64,000 nt of DNA, from the NCBI GenBank assembly GCA_003281065.1, contig QCDA01000001.1, forward strand, positions 1 to 64,000. The letters run 5' to 3'. Shown piece by piece: positions 61,943 through 64,000 of this stretch. Within the stretch, counting starts at the first letter, position 1, and each line of letters starts with the position of its first letter. The notes beneath the pieces are model-generated. The model had not been told where the DNA came from, ran no database searches, and saw only the letters and a program-made list of their open reading frames with translations. The position numbers were made by a program, and so were the translations under genes. Origin of the DNA: Pelagibacteraceae bacterium AG-349-E10 (GTDB taxonomy: Bacteria; Pseudomonadota; Alphaproteobacteria; HIMB59).

Positions 61943-63102
61943 TTATTAAAAAAGTTTTCTAAAGTTTTATAGTAAATTTGTTCAGTCGTTTTCAGATCCT
62001 CTATTGAAACACACTCATTAACTTTGTGCAGGGTTTTGTTAATCGTTCCAAATTCGAAGACAGGACAGACCTCTTGCATAAATCTAGCATCTGATGTTCC
62101 ACCTCCAGTATCTTGGCTAGCTTCTAATCCCGTAACATCTTTAATTGCTTTAATACAATGTTTTGTAAATGGATTATCGAAAGATTGGAAAGGCATACCT
62201 CTAAAAGTTAATTTCAATTTATACGTACAATTATTTTCAGAGCAAATCTTAGTCAAGTGTTCATCAAAATAGTTTTGTATTTTTTCTTGATCCCAGTTGT
62301 CATTAAAGCGCATATCACCAACAGTAATCAATTTTTCAGGTATTACATTCTTTGCCTTGTTATTTAAATTGATTTGAGTAAATTGCAGAGTGGATGGTTC
62401 AAAGTATTCTGCACCATCATCAAGTTTTTGATCATCAAAAAACGAGATAACCTTAGACAAACAATGTAGAGGGTTTTGAGCTAGCTGAGGATACGCAGCA
62501 TGCCCCTGTTTTCCAATAATTTCAACTTGAACATCCACAGCTCCTTTTCTTCCAACTTTGATCTGATCACCAATTATTTTCTCAGAGGATGACTCAGTGG
62601 CTATTGACCCGTCTATTCTTATATTATTTTCCTTCAACCATTTTACGACTTTCTTTACACCATTTACGGAGTCTGCTTCTTCATCCCCAGTTATGATAAA
62701 ACTTATTGTGCCATTAAAATCTTTATTTTCCTTAATGAATTTAAAGACACTTACCATGCTAGCTGCCGTACACCCTTTCATATCCTCTGATCCACGACCA
62801 TAAAGATATCCATCTTTAATTGTTGGTTCAAAAGGTGGAGTGTCCCAATCCTCTAAGTTACCAGGAGGCACTACATCAACATGACATAAAAAATTAAAAT
62901 GTTTTCCATTTGTATTAATTGGACCATAAGTAGCCATGATATTAATTACTTCGTAACTCCCATCTCCATCAAAGTTTAGTTGTTTTGTTGTAAAACCATT
63001 TTCTTCAAATACTCCCATTAAGAAATCAAAAATATCTTGTTTTGCCGGGGTAACGGAGTCGAAAGATATTAATTTTTTTGATAGCTCTATTGTGTCTAAC
63101 AT
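61939..63102 (-). CDS. dapE: Succinyl-diaminopimelate desuccinylase
   Basis: Removes succinate from N-succinyl-LL-diaminopimelate in lysine and peptidoglycan precursor synthesis. The 387 residues belong to the M20 metallopeptidase-like family. The zinc-site histidine and Asp are in CHVDVVPPG and GRGSEDMKG, the catalytic Glu and metal ligand in ITGDEEADS, and further features are GRKGAVDVQVEI and GGGTSDARF. It starts one base after the dapD stop, so dapD-dapE are one unit. Confidence 0.94.
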   Translation of the reverse strand: MLDTIELSKKLISFDSVTPAKQDIFDFLMGVFEENGFTTKQLNFDGDGSYEVINIMATYGPINTNGKHFNFLCHVDVVPPGNLEDWDTPPFEPTIKDGYLYGRGSEDMKGCTAASMVSVFKFIKENKDFNGTISFIITGDEEADSVNGVKKVVKWLKENNIRIDGSIATESSSEKIIGDQIKVGRKGAVDVQVEIIGKQGHAAYPQLAQNPLHCLSKVISFFDDQKLDDGAEYFEPSTLQFTQINLNNKAKNVIPEKLITVGDMRFNDNWDQEKIQNYFDEHLTKICSENNCTYKLKLTFRGMPFQSFDNPFTKHCIKAIKDVTGLEASQDTGGGTSDARFMQEVCPVFEFGTINKTLHKVNECVSIEDLKTTEQIYYKTLENFFNN

Positions 63103-63103
63103 T

Positions 63104-63934
63104 TTAATCTCTTAGTAATTCATTGACGGAGGTTTTTGAACGAGTTTTTTCATCAACCGTTTTCACAATCACAACACAGTACAATGATGCATCTCCTTTA
63201 GAACTCGGAAGACTACCTGGAACAACTACAGAATATGGAGGAACCTTCCCCATATATATTTCTTTAGTTTCACGATTATAAATTTTTGTTGAAGCACCAA
63301 TAAATACCCCCATGGATAATACTGATCCCTCTCCAACAATTACACCCTCGGCGACTTCTGACCTCGCACCAATAAAACAATTATCCTCTATTATAACTGG
63401 ATTTGCCTGCAAGGGTTCTAAGACTCCTCCTATGCCTGCACCTCCTGAGATATGACAGTTTTTTCCAACTTGAGCACAAGAACCAACTGTAGCCCAAGTA
63501 TCAACCATAGTTCCTTCATCTACATATGCGCCCAAATTAACAAAACAAGGCATAAGCACAGCACTTTTTGCAATAAATGCAGACCTCCTTACAACACAGT
63601 TAGGAACAGCTCTAAAACCAGCTGACTGAAAATTTTCTGATTTCCAATCTTGGAATTTTGAAGGAACTTTATCCCACCATGAAGTAGAGCCGTCTTTTGC
63701 ACTCGGACCGCCAGTAATTATTTCCATATCTTGAATTCTAAAACTTAAAAGAATTGCTTTTTTAAGCCATTGATTTACATGCCAATCGTTTTCTTTTTTT
63801 TCGCATACTCGAAGCTTTCCCTCATCCAATAAGTTAAGAACACTCTCTACATTTTTTTTTGCTTCATTATCCTCAATAAAATTAATCTGATCTCTTTGAT
63901 CCCATAATTTTTCAATTATATTTTGATGGCTCAT
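63104..63934 (-). CDS. dapD: Tetrahydrodipicolinate N-succinyltransferase
   Basis: Succinylates tetrahydrodipicolinate in the lysine pathway; trimeric, cytoplasmic. The 276 residues have an N-terminal helical part ([15 protein letters not shown]) and a left-handed beta-helix of hexapeptide repeats ([54 protein letters not shown]). It lies 7 bases after the stop of another minus-strand gene and directly ahead of dapE. Confidence 0.95.
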   Translation of the reverse strand: MSHQNIIEKLWDQRDQINFIEDNEAKKNVESVLNLLDEGKLRVCEKKENDWHVNQWLKKAILLSFRIQDMEIITGGPSAKDGSTSWWDKVPSKFQDWKSENFQSAGFRAVPNCVVRRSAFIAKSAVLMPCFVNLGAYVDEGTMVDTWATVGSCAQVGKNCHISGGAGIGGVLEPLQANPVIIEDNCFIGARSEVAEGVIVGEGSVLSMGVFIGASTKIYNRETKEIYMGKVPPYSVVVPGSLPSSKGDASLYCVVIVKTVDEKTRSKTSVNELLRD

Positions 63935-63941
63935 AATACTT

Positions 63942-64000
63942 TTATATCACGTTTTTTAAAAAATTTTCCAAATCATCAGTAACGTGTGATATGTATCCTT
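63942..64000 (-). CDS. C-terminal end of a minus-strand gene (possibly a HAD pyrimidine 5'-nucleotidase)
   Basis: Read on the minus strand, the window edge opens with [18 protein letters not shown] and a stop at 63942-63944, 7 bases before the dapD start. The spacing and the HVTDDLxxFL ending resemble the last residues of pyrimidine 5'-nucleotidases that often precede dapD in alphaproteobacteria. Only about 18 codons are visible, so the family name is a guess. Confidence 0.45.
   Translation of the reverse strand, partial: GYISHVTDDLENFLKNVI

Noticed and set aside
1-64000. CRISPR arrays, insertion sequences, prophage, tRNA and rRNA genes
   Set aside because: No direct-repeat array, transposase, integrase or recognisable tRNA/rRNA was found on reading through the gaps between genes.

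Overview
The window looks like a piece of a streamlined, low-G+C, free-living marine alphaproteobacterium (SAR11/HIMB59/AEGEAN-169-like by gene content; this is inference, as no rRNA gene is present). Genes are packed tightly, with many 4-base start/stop overlaps, very short spacers and hardly any regulators. Substrate uptake rests on TRAP and ABC systems whose binding proteins carry twin-arginine signals. No tRNA, rRNA, insertion sequence, prophage or CRISPR array was seen.

Layout. 1-3.3 kb: the 3' part of an acetoacetyl-CoA synthetase gene whose frame is broken near the window edge, a thiolase and a DMT exporter. 3.3-6.4 kb: a TRAP transporter with the binding protein converging on the two membrane subunits. 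6.4-6.7 kb: a gap holding a strongly folded candidate RNA. 6.7-17.5 kb: a TCA-cycle block, sdhCDAB-mdh-sucAB, with convergent acnA. It lacks the sucCD and lpd genes that often sit in this block in relatives, and its SucB lacks a recognisable E3-binding domain.

17.6-48.2 kb is the accessory heart of the window: about 30 kb of polyol/sugar uptake and catabolism. Cassette A (17.6-37.0 kb) has a LysR regulator, glpK, glpD and an AraM-type dehydrogenase on the minus strand. Divergent from these is a long plus-strand operon: binding protein, two permeases, two complementary-degenerate ATPases, an FGGY kinase, a 2-hydroxyacid dehydrogenase, two class II aldolase-type enzymes, a second FGGY kinase, a HAD phosphatase, an SDR, a GpsA-like dehydrogenase and an RpiB-like isomerase. 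Cassette B (37.2-48.2 kb) repeats the theme with other paralogues: three permeases (two being a tandem duplication), binding protein, SDR, FGGY kinase, a second AraM-type enzyme, ATPase and a fused aldolase/SDR. The contents recall the Bacillus ara operon (araB, araD, araL, araM, araNPQ) without an aldose isomerase. The true substrates cannot be read from the sequence. The likely logic is: import polyol or sugar, oxidise, phosphorylate, cleave by aldolase, and feed triose phosphate to the core.

48.2-53.9 kb: a small accessory patch (SprT-like protein, small hypotheticals), then a second DMT transporter, a membrane phosphoesterase, an IalB-like secreted protein, AmpG and a membrane-anchored cytochrome c. 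54.0-64.0 kb: housekeeping genes kdsB-pheA, the SRP RNA, dnaX-ybaB-recR, def-fmt-truA, a glycosyltransferase that seems to start at ATT, a peroxiredoxin, dapE, dapD, and the tail of one further minus-strand gene.
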